Assembly (NCBI GenBank): GCA_041671505.1
Contig: JBAZBK010000008.1
Coordinates: 1-64,000 of the forward strand
Source of the DNA: JACPDH01 sp041671505
Lineage (GTDB): Bacteria > Acidobacteriota > Thermoanaerobaculia > Gp7-AA8
DNA: 64,000 bases
Direction of reading: 5' to 3'
Each line of letters opens with the position of its first letter. The stretch's first letter is position 1. The notes under the pieces are model-generated. The model was not told where the DNA came from. It worked only from the letters and a program-made list of their open reading frames with translations, and ran no database searches. Made by a program: the position numbers and the translations under genes. Below, in pieces: positions 63,523-64,000 of this stretch.

Positions 63523-64000
63523 ATGTTTTCTAAGATTCTCATCGCGAATCGTGGAGAGATCGCTCTCCGCATCATCCTCGCCTGCCGCGAGCTCGGCATC
63601 AAGACGGTTGCCGTCCACTCGGAAGCCGACCGGAACTCTCTCCACGTCCGTTATGCGGACGAGGACGTCTGCATCGGGCCGGCGACGTCGAAGCAGAGCT
63701 ACCTGAACATGTCGAGCATCATCGCCGCTGCGGAGATCACCGGCGCTGACGCCGTTCATCCCGGGTACGGCTTCCTCGCGGAGAACGACCACTTCGCGGA
63801 GATCCTCGAAGAGTGCGGCATCCGTTTCATCGGCCCTCCCGCCGAAGCGATCCGCCTCATGGGCAACAAGTCACGGGCGCGCGAGACGGCGCAGGCCGCT
63901 GGAGTTCCGATCATCCCGGGGAGCGACGGGCCGGTTGAAGATGTCGACAGCGCGGAAGGCATCGCGCGCGAGATCGGGTTTCCCGTCATTCTCAAGGCTT
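63523..64000 (+). CDS. accC: Biotin carboxylase subunit AccC (5' part, cut by window end)
   Basis: The first 159 codons of the ATP-grasp biotin carboxylase. It begins 'MFSKILIANRGEIALRIILA'; then 'HSEADRNSLHVRYADEDVCI', 'VHPGYGFLAENDHFAEILEE' and 'IGPPAEAIRLMGNKSRARE' match the family. The reading frame runs without stop to the window edge. It lies 54 bp after accB. Confidence 0.97.
   Translation, partial: MFSKILIANRGEIALRIILACRELGIKTVAVHSEADRNSLHVRYADEDVCIGPATSKQSYLNMSSIIAAAEITGADAVHPGYGFLAENDHFAEILEECGIRFIGPPAEAIRLMGNKSRARETAQAAGVPIIPGSDGPVEDVDSAEGIAREIGFPVILKA

Overview
The window is high-GC DNA packed with housekeeping and envelope genes. It is most probably from an Acidobacteriota member, perhaps Thermoanaerobaculia-like. 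The evidence is gene content only: a VWFA protein of the Acidobacteria-type family joined to a GWxTD-like domain, a sigma factor directly coupled to a Ser/Thr kinase, a receiver-kinase-TonB fusion, and a pilMNOPQ cluster beside accBC. I see no insertion sequence, prophage, CRISPR array, rRNA or convincing tRNA. Placement below phylum is inference.

Layout. (1) 102-7540, minus strand: a probable operon DUF2892 - TolC - membrane fusion protein - RND pump - tandem universal stress protein - DUF302. Its promoter has a perfect dyad inside the -35/-10 spacer. A Crp/Fnr regulator lies just upstream (7981-8670). (2) 9060-19233: an S46 peptidase, a GNAT enzyme, mscL-crcB-DUF190 (osmotic and fluoride stress), an ECF sigma/FecR pair facing a TonB-dependent receptor, and a secreted protein of unknown role. 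(3) 19312-24472, minus strand: ruvA, cysS, DUF4287/DUF5655, a small membrane protein, and a sigma factor - Ser/Thr kinase pair. (4) 24596-37307: BtpA-like protein, split L-serine dehydratase sdaAB/sdaAA, GWxTD-VWFA protein, cysteine desulfurase - DUF4388, lgt-aroC-aminotransferase, rmuC. (5) 37467-47092: riboflavin genes ribD-ribE with an unknown third gene, a Do-family protease, dusB - unknown gene - rimO, and an unusual rho. (6) 47510-64000: a pseudo-receiver/kinase/TonB fusion, a coiled-coil protein, a RelA/SpoT enzyme, rpmB, pilMNOPQ followed by two lipoprotein genes, a TPR protein, a roadblock protein, accB and the start of accC.

The most unusual feature is not a gene. About a dozen intergenic elements are AT-rich or simple-sequence palindromes whose two arms are tandem heptamers (7-bp phase), most often GAA plus four bases, or the TTAGTTG family. 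The heptamer differs between elements, but the two arms of one element always use the same type, so the arms appear to evolve in concert. One element (7779-7932) is bracketed by a perfect 11-bp direct repeat resembling a target-site duplication. Others provide the stop codons of rimO and rho or abut the ruvA start. REPIN-like hairpin pairs and a GC-rich hexamer element are also present.

Transcription signals: -10 boxes reading TAGAAT recur, and several genes without a Shine-Dalgarno have a -10-like hexamer only 6-9 nt before the start codon, which suggests leaderless mRNAs. Several convergent gene pairs are separated by intrinsic terminators or heptamer palindromes.
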